From assembly GCA_016872645.1 (NCBI GenBank), contig VGZH01000009.1, positions 1 through 64,000 on the forward strand: a stretch of 64,000 nt of DNA, in the 5' to 3' direction. Shown piece after piece: positions 43,461 through 52,587 of this stretch. Both the position numbers and the translations under genes were made by a program. Below the pieces are notes generated by a model that saw nothing but the letters and a program-made list of their open reading frames with translations, made no database searches and was not told the DNA's origin. Origin of the DNA: Planctomycetota bacterium (lineage in GTDB: Bacteria > Planctomycetota > Planctomycetia > Planctomycetales > Planctomycetaceae). The number at the start of each line of letters is the position of its first letter. The stretch's first letter is position 1.

Positions 43461-45635
43461 ATGGACGAATCGCACACTATCGACATCGCTGAGCGAGATG
43501 AAATTCCGTCGCTCCGGACCCCGGTGCAGTTTCTGCCTGGGGTTGGACCGGCGCGAGTGCCGTTGTTGGAACGTTTGGACCTCAAGACCGCCGAGGATGT
43601 GCTGCTCAATGTGCCGCGAGATGTGTTGGATTTATCGCGTGTCACGCATGTCCGAGACCTGCAGCCAGACATCTTGCAGTCGGTCAAAGGCAAGGTTGTT
43701 AATCGGGACGCTCGGTTGACAAGCACTGGCAAGACGATGACCGCCGTGTTGCTCGATTGCGGCGACGGATACGTGCGCGGCGTATGGTTTAACCAACCCT
43801 GGATGATCCAGAAGTTCGAGGATCAGCAGACGGTGCTGTTCTCCGGCAAGCCGAAATGGAAAACCGGACGGTGGGAGTTCGGTAATCCGGAGGTTCAATA
43901 TCTCGACACTGACGACAGCGACGCGCCGAGCGAAGTGCTGCCGCGATATCACCTGACCGAAGGGTTGCGGATGTTTGAGATGCGGCGCATCTCGCGAGCA
44001 ACCGCCGAACGATTCGCGGACTTGATCGTCGAGCACTTGCCGGATGAATTACTCGCGCGGCACAAGTTGCCTCGACGACGCGACGCGATCCGGCAGTTGC
44101 ATGTCCCCAAGACGATGGCCGAGTTTCAAGCGGCTAAGCGGCGACTCATTTTTGAAGACTTGTTGGAGTTTCAAGTTGGCTTGGCCTTGCGACGCCGAGC
44201 CTGGAAGCGCGGCCCCCCTGCCCCACCCCTGCCGGTCAACGCCAAGATCGACGCGCGAGCACGGCGGTTGTTTCCGTTTCAATTTACCGCCGGACAAAAC
44301 CAAGCCGTCACGGAAATCTGCCGAGACGTCGCTTTCGATCAAGCCATGCACCGGTTGTTGCAAGCGGATGTCGGTGCCGGCAAAACCGCAATTGCGATTT
44401 ACGCGATGCTGGTCGCGGTGGCCAATGGACATCAAGCGCTCATCATGGCTCCCACCGAGTTGCTCGCGACACAGCACTGGAACGTGATCGACTCGCTCTT
44501 GTCCGAAAGCCGTGTCGAGCGGCGCTTACTGACCGGCAGTCTCACCGAGTCGCAGCGACGACAGACTCTCACGGAGATGGAAAGCGGCGCGGCGCAGTTG
44601 ATCGTCGGGACGCAAGCACTGATCCAAAAGCACGTGCGGTTTGCGAAGCTCGGCCTGGTCGTAATCGATGAGCAACACAAATTCGGTGTCGCGCAGCGTG
44701 CTCACTTCGGCGGTGGCGGACTCGCACCGCATGTCCTAGTGATGACCGCAACACCAATTCCGCGCAGCTTGTGCCTGACTCAATTCGGTGATCTCGATAT
44801 CACGTCGATTACGGACCTGCCTCCGGGCCGGCAAAAAATCGTCACCAGTCGTGTCTTTTCGGAACCGACTCGACAGCGAGCTTGGGAGTTCCTCCGTCAG
44901 CAACTTCGCGTCGGCAGGCAGGCGTATGTCGTATGCCCGCGAGTCGGAGCCAGCGACGCCGAGGACGAAGCATCGCTCGTCGAATGGTTGCAAAGCCTCG
45001 CGCCCGGCCCAGCGAGTTCCTCGGCCGATATGCCGCTGGCCGCGGAAGAGGCGTTTGCCAAGCTGTCGGTCGGCGAATTGAACGGCTTCCGAGTCGGGCT
45101 GGTTCACGGTCGGATGCCGCGCGACGAACGAGCGGAGACAATGGATCGTTTTCGCAACGGCGAATTGCAAGTCCTGATCTCAACAACCGTCATCGAAGTC
45201 GGCGTTGATGTTTCGAACGCAACACTGATGGTCATCTTTCACGCCGAACGCTTCGGATTGTCACAGCTTCACCAACTGCGAGGTCGTGTCGGTCGCGGCA
45301 AATTCCAAGGCTATTGCTTCCTGTTTTCGGATGCGGACGATCCCGATGCCTTACGACGACTGCACGCGGTTGAGACCAGCACGAACGGATTTCAAATCGC
45401 CGAGGCGGATTTCGAACTTCGCGGTCCTGGAGACGTCCTGGGGACTCGGCAACACGGCGATTTGCCGCTCCGTTTCGCGAACATCCTGCGCGACCAAGAA
45501 CTCCTGCTTGACGCTCGCCGCGCTGCCGGCGATGCGATCGACAGCGGTTCGATCGACACAGCGGAATACGCCCCACTCAAACTGCGAGTACTCGACCGCT
45601 TCGCAACGCTGATGGATCTGCCACAGACCGGGTAG
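43461..45635 (+). CDS. recG: ATP-dependent DNA helicase RecG
   Basis: A 724-residue helicase that remodels stalled forks and branched DNA. An N-terminal wedge/OB domain (about 20-230) begins with VQFLPGVGPARVPLLERL. Helicase motifs are complete: motif I ADVGAGKTAIAIYAML, motif Ia IMAPTELLATQHW, motif II VVIDEQHKFGV (DExH), motif III VMTATPIPRSL, motif VI QLRGRVGRG, plus the RecG C-terminal LRGPGDVLGTRQHG. Length is normal. The ATG at 43461 is the first start before the conserved N-terminus; it has no strong ribosome site. Confidence 0.96.
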   Translation: MDESHTIDIAERDEIPSLRTPVQFLPGVGPARVPLLERLDLKTAEDVLLNVPRDVLDLSRVTHVRDLQPDILQSVKGKVVNRDARLTSTGKTMTAVLLDCGDGYVRGVWFNQPWMIQKFEDQQTVLFSGKPKWKTGRWEFGNPEVQYLDTDDSDAPSEVLPRYHLTEGLRMFEMRRISRATAERFADLIVEHLPDELLARHKLPRRRDAIRQLHVPKTMAEFQAAKRRLIFEDLLEFQVGLALRRRAWKRGPPAPPLPVNAKIDARARRLFPFQFTAGQNQAVTEICRDVAFDQAMHRLLQADVGAGKTAIAIYAMLVAVANGHQALIMAPTELLATQHWNVIDSLLSESRVERRLLTGSLTESQRRQTLTEMESGAAQLIVGTQALIQKHVRFAKLGLVVIDEQHKFGVAQRAHFGGGGLAPHVLVMTATPIPRSLCLTQFGDLDITSITDLPPGRQKIVTSRVFSEPTRQRAWEFLRQQLRVGRQAYVVCPRVGASDAEDEASLVEWLQSLAPGPASSSADMPLAAEEAFAKLSVGELNGFRVGLVHGRMPRDERAETMDRFRNGELQVLISTTVIEVGVDVSNATLMVIFHAERFGLSQLHQLRGRVGRGKFQGYCFLFSDADDPDALRRLHAVETSTNGFQIAEADFELRGPGDVLGTRQHGDLPLRFANILRDQELLLDARRAAGDAIDSGSIDTAEYAPLKLRVLDRFATLMDLPQTG

Positions 45636-45662
45636 TGACAGACGCGCTGCGCCCCTTCACGA

Positions 45663-47660
45663 TTACGATCTTCGACCTCGGCCACCGCCGCGACGACGTT
45701 GTGGAGGAGGAGGTGGTGGTGTCGGTTCTGCCCCACCCGATCCGCGCGGATCATTTTGCAAGCTTTCATCGGCGTCGTCCGGCCCCAAATTGCGGCCGAC
45801 AAGCTGCGGCTGCAGCAGGTACTTGATCGCGTCTTCCCAGGACGGAATGTTCGAGTAGGCGATCGGTGTCACCACATAGGCGTCCCCATCGACAGCTTCG
45901 ACGACATCAGCTGCACTTCCCTGGGCGATAGGCTCACGATTCGATCGGGAGCTTCCGTCGCTGGCCGGACCTTCAGCGGGTCGACGACGGCGACGGCGAC
46001 GAGAACCACTGCGAGATTCGGACGAAGGACGGTCCGCATCGATGGCATCTTTCGCGATCTCTTCAGCAAATCCATCGCTCACAGCGGAATCACCCACGAC
46101 GGCCGATGGAATGAAATCGGGTGATTCGCCTGCTGCCGCCCAAGCATCCGTTAAATCAAACTTCGTCCCTTCGTTGCCCTCCGGCGACACCGCTCGCGAC
46201 TCGGAACGAGGCTCTCGACGACGACGGCGACGGCGACTTCGTCGCTGCGGGGCATCGTCTTTGTCCAACGGCTCGACATCCGAGGCTGAGACCATCTCAT
46301 CGGATTCACCAGCTGCCTCGGCGGGCGGAAGCCTCGAAGTCTCAAGGACGCTGCCGGCAGGCGCCGGTCTCACATCCGAATCCTCGTCGGGCCAAACGAG
46401 TTCATGATCGATCGACCCGCCGGTCAACCCACTTTGGTCTTTCAGAACGGCATCTGCAGCTTGTGAACTTTGAGCAACGGACTCCTCAAGAGGTTTACGG
46501 TCAGGCACGGCATGTGACACGCTCGATGACGACGGCGTGACTTTCGGTTGCTCGTCGAAGATGCCGCTTCCGAAATCGTCGAAACCACCGTCCGACGTTG
46601 CCGCTGATTGAATCGCTGGTTGGTTGGCCGGCGCGATCGGTCCAGATTCGCCGGGACGGCGATCATCACGTCGGGAACGACGCTCACCGCTCGAGCGATC
46701 TTCGCGTGGACCGCGATCGTCACGAGGACGATCTCCGCGTCGCGGACGAGGCGGCCGTTCGCCAGAATGATTTCCCGATCTTGTGACGGCCTCTGCGGGG
46801 CGATGTTCGTCACGAGATGGTCGTTGATCGGCTGATGAACGATTCTCTAAACCCGGACGTTCATCCCGACCACGATCACGACGGCCACGGTCCCTTCCGC
46901 TGCGTCCACCACGATCTCCTCGGTCGCCCCGTTGCGATCGAGGTCGTTCACCTTCGGCGCGCGGCGAATCAGTCTCGGGTATTTCTTCCCATTCCCAATT
47001 CTCAAGCAAGTCCCAATATGCATCCTCGCGCGTACGCCGTGGTTGCCTTCTGCGGCGAGGCTCCGGCCGCCTTTCTTCAGCTGCATCGACGAGGTCAGGC
47101 GAGAGGACTTCGGTATCACTTTCTTCATCTTCCTCATCTCTGTCCGCGTCATCGTGAATGGCCCCGATTCCTTCCGGTGCCAGAGTGAGCCCATCGTCAT
47201 AATCGGCAGGCAACGTCAACCCTTCGGCATCGTAGTCATCAGGCAAGGTGAGACCATCGTCATCCGAAATGAAACCTGCTTCGGGGGTCGCGCACTCAGC
47301 AGCCGAAGTGCTAGCGGCTTCAACCTCTTCGACAATGCCAAACCCAAACAATTCGTCGCTGCTGACACTCGCTTTGGCCGCTCGTTGCGGAACCGATTTG
47401 ACCGGCGGCTTCTCAGCTACAACTGGCGACGAGTTGGTTGACGGCAGAACCGCGTCGGTCGTCGCTTCCGGAGCAAATTCGATGTCGGACTGAGGGATCG
47501 AGACTGGCATCTCGGGTGGCTTGGGAAGCTCGACCTTAAACATGTCTTCGTCGAGAAGGTCTTCGTCGCCGGTGGCTTTGTCCAAATTGATGCCAAAAAG
47601 ATTCTGAGCCAAACCAGCCAAGTCATCGGCAGGTTGGTCGAATTGCGGTTTCTTGCTCAT
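45663..47660 (-). CDS. Long intrinsically disordered Asp/Arg-rich protein
   Basis: A 665-residue protein with little globular sequence. Residues 1-30 hold a short amphipathic motif (DDLAGLAQNLFGINLD). An acidic part (about 30-210) includes imperfect repeats DGLTLPDDYDAEGLTLPADY. Residues 210-230 give ERRPEPRRRRQPRRTRED, then a short ordered WDLLENWEWEEIPETD. A long RGG/DR-rich part (GDRGDRGGRSGRDRGRR and similar) runs to about 340, and three further Arg-rich patches follow (RRSRRRRRRREPR, SRRRRRRRPAEG, RRRGGGRGRRS at the end). Such RGG and Arg/Asp tracts are typical of RNA-binding or phase-separating proteins. Function is unknown; its base composition is skewed but still coherent. Confidence 0.8.
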   Translation of the reverse strand: MSKKPQFDQPADDLAGLAQNLFGINLDKATGDEDLLDEDMFKVELPKPPEMPVSIPQSDIEFAPEATTDAVLPSTNSSPVVAEKPPVKSVPQRAAKASVSSDELFGFGIVEEVEAASTSAAECATPEAGFISDDDGLTLPDDYDAEGLTLPADYDDGLTLAPEGIGAIHDDADRDEEDEESDTEVLSPDLVDAAEERRPEPRRRRQPRRTREDAYWDLLENWEWEEIPETDSPRAEGERPRSQRGDRGDRGGRSGRDRGRRDRGRDERPGLENRSSADQRPSRDEHRPAEAVTRSGNHSGERPPRPRRGDRPRDDRGPREDRSSGERRSRRDDRRPGESGPIAPANQPAIQSAATSDGGFDDFGSGIFDEQPKVTPSSSSVSHAVPDRKPLEESVAQSSQAADAVLKDQSGLTGGSIDHELVWPDEDSDVRPAPAGSVLETSRLPPAEAAGESDEMVSASDVEPLDKDDAPQRRSRRRRRRREPRSESRAVSPEGNEGTKFDLTDAWAAAGESPDFIPSAVVGDSAVSDGFAEEIAKDAIDADRPSSESRSGSRRRRRRRPAEGPASDGSSRSNREPIAQGSAADVVEAVDGDAYVVTPIAYSNIPSWEDAIKYLLQPQLVGRNLGPDDADESLQNDPRGSGGAEPTPPPPPPQRRRGGGRGRRS

Positions 47661-48064
47661 AGTCGGTAGAGCGTAGCTAGTGCGGACTCATCCGCCAACT
47701 ATCACCAATTGGACGACTCCTCCAGGAAACTCTGGGGGATTATGCCTCATCTCACGGATTGTCAGGATGTTGCGATATGTCCACGCTGCGATTGACTGGT
47801 AGTCCTTTTTGGCGACGCCGTGCGAGTGTAGGGGGATTAGGAAAAATTTTCCGAGTACTTCCTTGCGAAGGAGCAAGGATCTTCTCATGATCTTGCCCTG
47901 CTTACCGGGCGAAACCGGCAAGCTCCTGATAGCCCGCAAAGTGCCGAACAAAAAATAGCTGTTGGGGGGACTCACCCGGTGGCTGGTGAGGTATGTTTGA
48001 GTGGCTGACGTTGCAGTACCGTTGGTCGGGACTCGAGTGTCCAAAGAACAAAAGGAGCGAGAGA
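47661..48064. other. Leader region of the Cys-rich protein gene, possibly structured
   Basis: No gene in about 400 bases. It contains several stems: CCTTGC/GCAAGG near 47860, ACCGGGCGAAACCGG at 47904-47918, then GCCCGCAAAGTGCC at 47932-47945, and CTCACC/GGTGAG near 47971-47991. The order GGGCGAAACC, spacer, CGCAAAG resembles the core of c-di-GMP class I riboswitches, but other conserved positions were not confirmed. The promoter of the next gene must lie here. Confidence 0.4.
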
Positions 48065-48469
48065 ATGAAGAATCTGTTGAGTCTGATGGTGGCTGGCATC
48101 TTGGCGATGTCAGTGGCGGTGAGCGATGCACAACCTCCGGCCCCGACGCCAGAACCGGCGGCCCCAGCGGCTGCAGGTGGCCCGGTTGAGTTGTTTCACT
48201 GCGTGAAGTACGTGGACAAAGACGAAATGGCACCCTGCGCAAAGCCAATGATCGTCGAAGTCCGTGACCCTTGCTGGAAGCCGGATCCGTGCAATCCGTG
48301 CAGCAAGCCACCGTGCGTCAAGGTGCAGATTTGCGTGCCCGAGTGCAGCTGCTGCCCGCCGACGATCAAGTGCAGCAAGGACGGCAAAAATGTTCGCTAC
48401 GACTTCGGCAAGTACGCTGTCGATATCCGTGGCAAGAAGGGCTACATCGAAGTCGATTATCAGGACTAA
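48065..48469 (+). CDS. Small secreted cysteine-rich protein
   Basis: A 134-residue protein with a clear signal peptide (LLSLMVAGILAMSVAVSDA) and a very strong ribosome site (AAAGGAGCGAGAGA before the ATG at 48065). A Pro/Ala linker (about 25-40) leads to a domain with eleven Cys in about 70 residues, including DPCWKPDPCNPCSKPPC and CVPECSCCPPTIKC. This suggests several disulfides or metal binding at the cell surface. The tail (RYDFGKYAVDIRGKKGYIEV) is Cys-free and beta-like. Family not recognised. A terminator follows, so it is a single-gene unit that looks highly expressed. Confidence 0.8.
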   Translation: MKNLLSLMVAGILAMSVAVSDAQPPAPTPEPAAPAAAGGPVELFHCVKYVDKDEMAPCAKPMIVEVRDPCWKPDPCNPCSKPPCVKVQICVPECSCCPPTIKCSKDGKNVRYDFGKYAVDIRGKKGYIEVDYQD

Positions 48470-48501
48470 TTCCGAATCGATTATTCGACGATGCTGAAAT
48501 G

Positions 48502-48540
48502 CGAACCGGCCGAGGTGTAATCCCCGGCCGGTTTCGTTTT
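48502..48540 (+). terminator. Rho-independent terminator
   Basis: CGAACCGGCCG (48502-48512) pairs with CGGCCGGTTTCG (48525-48536) and is followed by TTTT. It ends the transcript of the Cys-rich protein gene and lies between two convergent genes. Confidence 0.85.
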
Positions 48541-48563
48541 TGGGGAATGCAAACTGATGCTGG

Positions 48564-50804
48564 TCACCGTTGCGTGCCGAGCCGAGTGACCCTCACCGCA
48601 CACGATTTGTAGCTCGGTTGCTTCGAGTACGGATCGAAGACCGCATCGGTGAGTTGATTGGCGTTTGACTCATGCATCGCCACAAACACCTGTCCGACCG
48701 GCACGCCGGGAGTCAGAAACGCCTGAGCGGTGACTCGGCCCCGTTGCGATTCGACGGAAACGATTTCATTCGGAGCAATGCCGAGCGATCGAGCATCATT
48801 GGGATTGATCTCGACGTACATTCGCTGCGGATACAGCTTCCGCAAGACTTCAGACTTCGATGTCCTGGTCTGCGTATGCCATTGTGAAGCGGTGCCGCGT
48901 CCCGTCAGCAACACGAAGGGATACTTCGCGGACGCCGGCTCCGGCATCGGCCGAGGAGCCTCAAACAAAAACTTCGCGCGACCGTCAGGATGATAGAAGC
49001 GACCGTCCTCGAACAATCGCTGTTCCTGTCCGGCCGATGGCCGTAACCGTTTTTCCGAAGGGGTCAGATCGCTCACTTCCTGGCTTGCCGTTGGCAGCGG
49101 CCATTGAATGCCACCCGACTCTTCGATCATCCGATAGTCCTCAATGCCGGTGATGTCACACGGCTGGCCAGCGGTAAGCTGCTTCAGGATTTGAAAGACC
49201 GCGGCGGGGGAGTCCCAGTTTTCGAACATCTTGCCGCAGCCCCAGGCGTCGGCAATCAGCCGGAAGATTGAAAAATCGGAGATCGCTTGGCCGGGGGCAC
49301 GCCGCACTTTCTTAAAGACTCCGATGCGGCGTTCGCTGTTGATGAATGTGCCGTCCTTCTCGCCCCATCCGGCGGCGGGCAACACGAGGTGTGCTCGCTG
49401 AACGGTCTCGGTCGTGTGATACATGTCTTGCACGACAAGAAACTCCACGCGGTCGAGGATGTCGTGACACAGCCGCTGATTGATCCACGAGTGGGCCGGA
49501 TTCGTGCAAATGACCCACAGGCCGCGAATCTTTCCTTTGAGGACACCTTCGAGGATTTCGTGATACGACCACGACGCCTCGTGTGGAATACGAGCTTCGT
49601 CGATGCCGAGAATCCCCGCGACCTTCGCGCGGTGATCGGCGTTCGCGAAGTCGTGGCCGCCGATTAATCCCGTCGTGTTGGAAAACAGCCGCGAGCCCAT
49701 CGCATTGCACTGGCCGGTGATCGAATTCGCTCCGGTCCCCGGCTTGCCGATGTTGCCGGTCATCAGCGCGAGATTGATAAGGCTCTGAGCCGTGCGGACT
49801 CCCTGATAGCTCTGATTGACTCCCATCGTCCACCAGAAAGAGACTCGTTTCCCCTCGTGAATCAGCGCCGCAAAGCGTTCGATCGTCTCGGCCGACAAGC
49901 CAGTCGCGGTCGCAACATGGTCGAGCGTGAACGGCAAGACGAATTCGGAAAACGTGCGAAAACCGGTCGTGTTGGCGTCGATGAACTGGCGGTCGATCCA
50001 GCCCCGCTCGATCAAGATCCGTGCGATGCCGTAGAACAAATCCATGTCTGACTTCGGTGCCAGCGGCAGATGCAGCGTCGCGGCCATCGCGGTCTCGGTG
50101 CGACGTGGGTCGATGACGATGATCTCCGGCTTGTTCTTGTTCCGCATCACTCGCTCCCACATGATCGGGTGCGCGAGACACAGATTGCTGCCGACGAGCA
50201 CGATCGTGTCGGATTCCTCGAAGTCGGCGTAGGTGTAGGGCGGAGCGTCGAAGCCGAACGACTGCTTGTAGGCGACGACGGCGGTCGCCATGCACTGCCG
50301 CGTGTTGCCGTCGCCATGCTTCATCCCCATGCCGAACTTGGCGAGTGCTCCGAGGAACGCCATTTCCTCCGTCGCCATCTGCCCGGTGCTGATGAAAGCG
50401 ATCGAATCGTCGCCGTGCCGTGATTGAATTCCCTGCATCCGCGCGACGAATGTCTTCAATGCCGTGTCCCAACCGATCGGCTTGAGCTTGCCGCTCGCAT
50501 CGCGCAGCAGCGGTGTCGTCGCTCGATCAGGTGCGTCGAGCACCGTCAGAGCCTCCCAACCTTTCGGACAGGCCATGCCGAGGTTCACCGGGTAATTCGT
50601 GTTCGGAGACAGCGAGATCGCCTCTCCGTCTTTCAAATGCAAATTAAGGCTGCATCCCGTCGAGCAGTACCCGCACACCGAAGTCGTCACCGCATTCGGC
50701 TGCGACTTCGCTGGGACTTGCCCCAGTCCGAACCCACCCGGTTGCAGCAACAACTCGCGTGTCAGCGGGCCATCAAATGCACGCATTAAGGAACTTTCGA
50801 TCAT
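48564..50804 (-). CDS. nasA: Nitrate reductase catalytic subunit, molybdopterin type
   Basis: A 746-residue molybdopterin oxidoreductase that should reduce nitrate to nitrite. The N-terminal [4Fe-4S] site is CGYCSTGC plus GMACPKG. Cofactor-binding segments follow: [48 protein letters not shown], and the C-terminal MopD part [19 protein letters not shown]. No signal peptide is present (it starts [13 protein letters not shown]), so it acts in the cytoplasm. There is no C-terminal NAD(P)H-flavin or [2Fe-2S] extension, so electrons must come from a partner. Its start overlaps the stop of the previous gene by four bases (ATGA), which ties it to the ferredoxin/DmsC fusion. Confidence 0.93.
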   Translation of the reverse strand: MIESSLMRAFDGPLTRELLLQPGGFGLGQVPAKSQPNAVTTSVCGYCSTGCSLNLHLKDGEAISLSPNTNYPVNLGMACPKGWEALTVLDAPDRATTPLLRDASGKLKPIGWDTALKTFVARMQGIQSRHGDDSIAFISTGQMATEEMAFLGALAKFGMGMKHGDGNTRQCMATAVVAYKQSFGFDAPPYTYADFEESDTIVLVGSNLCLAHPIMWERVMRNKNKPEIIVIDPRRTETAMAATLHLPLAPKSDMDLFYGIARILIERGWIDRQFIDANTTGFRTFSEFVLPFTLDHVATATGLSAETIERFAALIHEGKRVSFWWTMGVNQSYQGVRTAQSLINLALMTGNIGKPGTGANSITGQCNAMGSRLFSNTTGLIGGHDFANADHRAKVAGILGIDEARIPHEASWSYHEILEGVLKGKIRGLWVICTNPAHSWINQRLCHDILDRVEFLVVQDMYHTTETVQRAHLVLPAAGWGEKDGTFINSERRIGVFKKVRRAPGQAISDFSIFRLIADAWGCGKMFENWDSPAAVFQILKQLTAGQPCDITGIEDYRMIEESGGIQWPLPTASQEVSDLTPSEKRLRPSAGQEQRLFEDGRFYHPDGRAKFLFEAPRPMPEPASAKYPFVLLTGRGTASQWHTQTRTSKSEVLRKLYPQRMYVEINPNDARSLGIAPNEIVSVESQRGRVTAQAFLTPGVPVGQVFVAMHESNANQLTDAVFDPYSKQPSYKSCAVRVTRLGTQR

Positions 50805-52579
50805 CGAATTGTCCCCGGCATTCGTGGTGAGGCGACGGCGGCGAAGAACAGATAGCGTTCGAGCAGCTCGCCCACCAAGCAGGCGTTGGCGAGCACGACC
50901 GACGTGAGCAACATCGAAACTGAGGAGGGTTCGACATCACCGATCTGTGTTCGCAGCATGATCGGCATGAGTACGCCGCCGAGCACTCCGCAGGCGAAGC
51001 GAGCTTGCGTCCAGCGAGCGAGCGGGCCGGTCATCAGCAGGGCCGAGCGTTTCAGCGGAGTCGTCTGTTTGCGGAGCAGATGCCGGAAAACCAACGCTTC
51101 GAATCCCAGTTTCGTCAGGGTGACGATCATCAACGCTTGGCAGATCAAGTCCCCTCGGCGAACGAGCAGTCGAGTGACCGGCCCGTTGTTGATGACCGCC
51201 AGAGCCAACAACGTCACCCACGTCGCGGCGATGCCGAGCAATGCCGTCGTCAGCGTGAAGCGAGTGGCCGTTAAGGGAAAACTCCAGAATGCTCGTTGAG
51301 TGAAGGCGTAGATCATCACCGAGCAGAACACGCCGAGCAGCCCGAACGCTCCGACCGACCAGCCGACCGCATCGTGCGCGAACGGTCCCAAGCCGACCGA
51401 TTCGAAGCCGAACCAATTGCCGATCGCGTACACGACGGCGGCTCCGGCGAACGCGCCGAAAACGACGATCTCACGCGAAAGCCACGAGTGCCGCAAACCG
51501 ATGACCGCTCTCCATGCGTATTGCGGCCGGCCGAGATGCAGAGTGCTTGCCCCCAACGCCAGCAGACCGAAGGCCAATGCGTTCAACGAGTGCAGCGGCC
51601 GAATCGCCGCAGCCAACTCGGCAGACAGCAGCCGCTCCAAGCCCAGCCCAACGAGAAACGCGCCGACCGACAACTGCGTCAGCACGAGCATCACGATCAG
51701 CGGCCAGTGCGGATGCTGGGCGCTCACCGAATGAAAATCGACCGGCAGCAGGTTGCGCGGGAAAACCTTTTTGCTTTTGTACGTGGTCGTCGGCAAGGTG
51801 ATCTGCGGTTCGGGAGCGGCTGGCAGGAACGTGTTCGCTTCGCAGTCCTCGACGACTTGAACGCGGCTGACGATCCGAATGGCGATCGCCTCATGCGGAC
51901 ACGCCTGCACGCATGCGGGAGCTTCGCCGTGAGTCAACCGATCTGAGCACATGTCGCACTTGCGCACGATGCCCAGACCGCTGTGATACTTCGGCACGTC
52001 ATACGGACACGCCAGCGTACAGTACTGACAGCCGAAGCATTGGTCGTCGAGATGCTTCACGATCCCTGTGACCGGGTCTTTCTCGTAGGCATCAACCGGG
52101 CACGCGGACATGCAACCCGGTTCCAGACAGTGATGACAAGCCGTTGTGACATGCTGCAACACGGGCAACTCGGTCGTCCCGCCGATCAACATGCCGACAT
52201 CACGCCACGTCTCGTTGTGATCGAGTCCGTTCAACGAATGACACGCCGTCACACACGCCTTGCAACCGGAGCAGCGATCGAGATCAACCTCAAACGCATA
52301 TTGTTGACCCGGAGCAGGCAGGCTCGCCGGTATCAGCGATTTATAGTACCGCGACTGAGCCGGCAGATGGTGGTCATCATGCAACCTCGCGAACTCTTCG
52401 ACGGCGGTGAGTTGCATCTGATCAGCCAGCAGACGTGCGAGAAGCGAGACGCCGCTGACGACAGTCATCTGGCGAGCGGGGGACGTTGACGCCCCGGTTG
52501 GCGAATCGCCGGATGGCACTCGGTCAACCGGGGGGCCGACGTCCCCCGCTCGCCTATTGTCTTCAATGATGACACTCAT
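50801..52579 (-). CDS. Four-cluster ferredoxin fused to DmsC-like membrane anchor
   Basis: A 592-residue fusion. The first half (about 90-250) has four [4Fe-4S] motifs: [37 protein letters not shown] and CDMC...ACVQACP, as in DmsB-type subunits. The second half (about 290-585) has about eight membrane helices ([33 protein letters not shown] and others) of the DmsC/NrfD anchor type that bind quinol. It should pass electrons from the quinol pool to the nitrate reductase encoded next. The start at 52579 leaves eight bases to nirBD. Codons 10-36 fall within an inverted repeat, so an ATG at 52468 (555 residues) is an alternative. Confidence 0.88.
   Translation of the reverse strand: MSVIIEDNRRAGDVGPPVDRVPSGDSPTGASTSPARQMTVVSGVSLLARLLADQMQLTAVEEFARLHDDHHLPAQSRYYKSLIPASLPAPGQQYAFEVDLDRCSGCKACVTACHSLNGLDHNETWRDVGMLIGGTTELPVLQHVTTACHHCLEPGCMSACPVDAYEKDPVTGIVKHLDDQCFGCQYCTLACPYDVPKYHSGLGIVRKCDMCSDRLTHGEAPACVQACPHEAIAIRIVSRVQVVEDCEANTFLPAAPEPQITLPTTTYKSKKVFPRNLLPVDFHSVSAQHPHWPLIVMLVLTQLSVGAFLVGLGLERLLSAELAAAIRPLHSLNALAFGLLALGASTLHLGRPQYAWRAVIGLRHSWLSREIVVFGAFAGAAVVYAIGNWFGFESVGLGPFAHDAVGWSVGAFGLLGVFCSVMIYAFTQRAFWSFPLTATRFTLTTALLGIAATWVTLLALAVINNGPVTRLLVRRGDLICQALMIVTLTKLGFEALVFRHLLRKQTTPLKRSALLMTGPLARWTQARFACGVLGGVLMPIMLRTQIGDVEPSSVSMLLTSVVLANACLVGELLERYLFFAAVASPRMPGTIR
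52472..52553. repeat. Palindromic repeat lying inside a reading frame
   Basis: Perfect 15-base arms GCGAGCGGGGGACGT (52472-52486) and its complement (52539-52553), with an inner pair CCCCGGTTG (52492-52500) and CAACCGGGG (52525-52533). On the minus strand it is read in frame as residues of the ferredoxin/DmsC fusion. It has the look of the intergenic repeats in this window. Confidence 0.85.
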
Positions 52580-52587
52580 CGCGCGAC

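Noticed and set aside
49312-50472. Long frame of 386 codons within the nitrate reductase gene in another phase
   Set aside because: Almost pure Arg/Asp/His/Ser translation; the overlapping frame has all molybdopterin-enzyme motifs.
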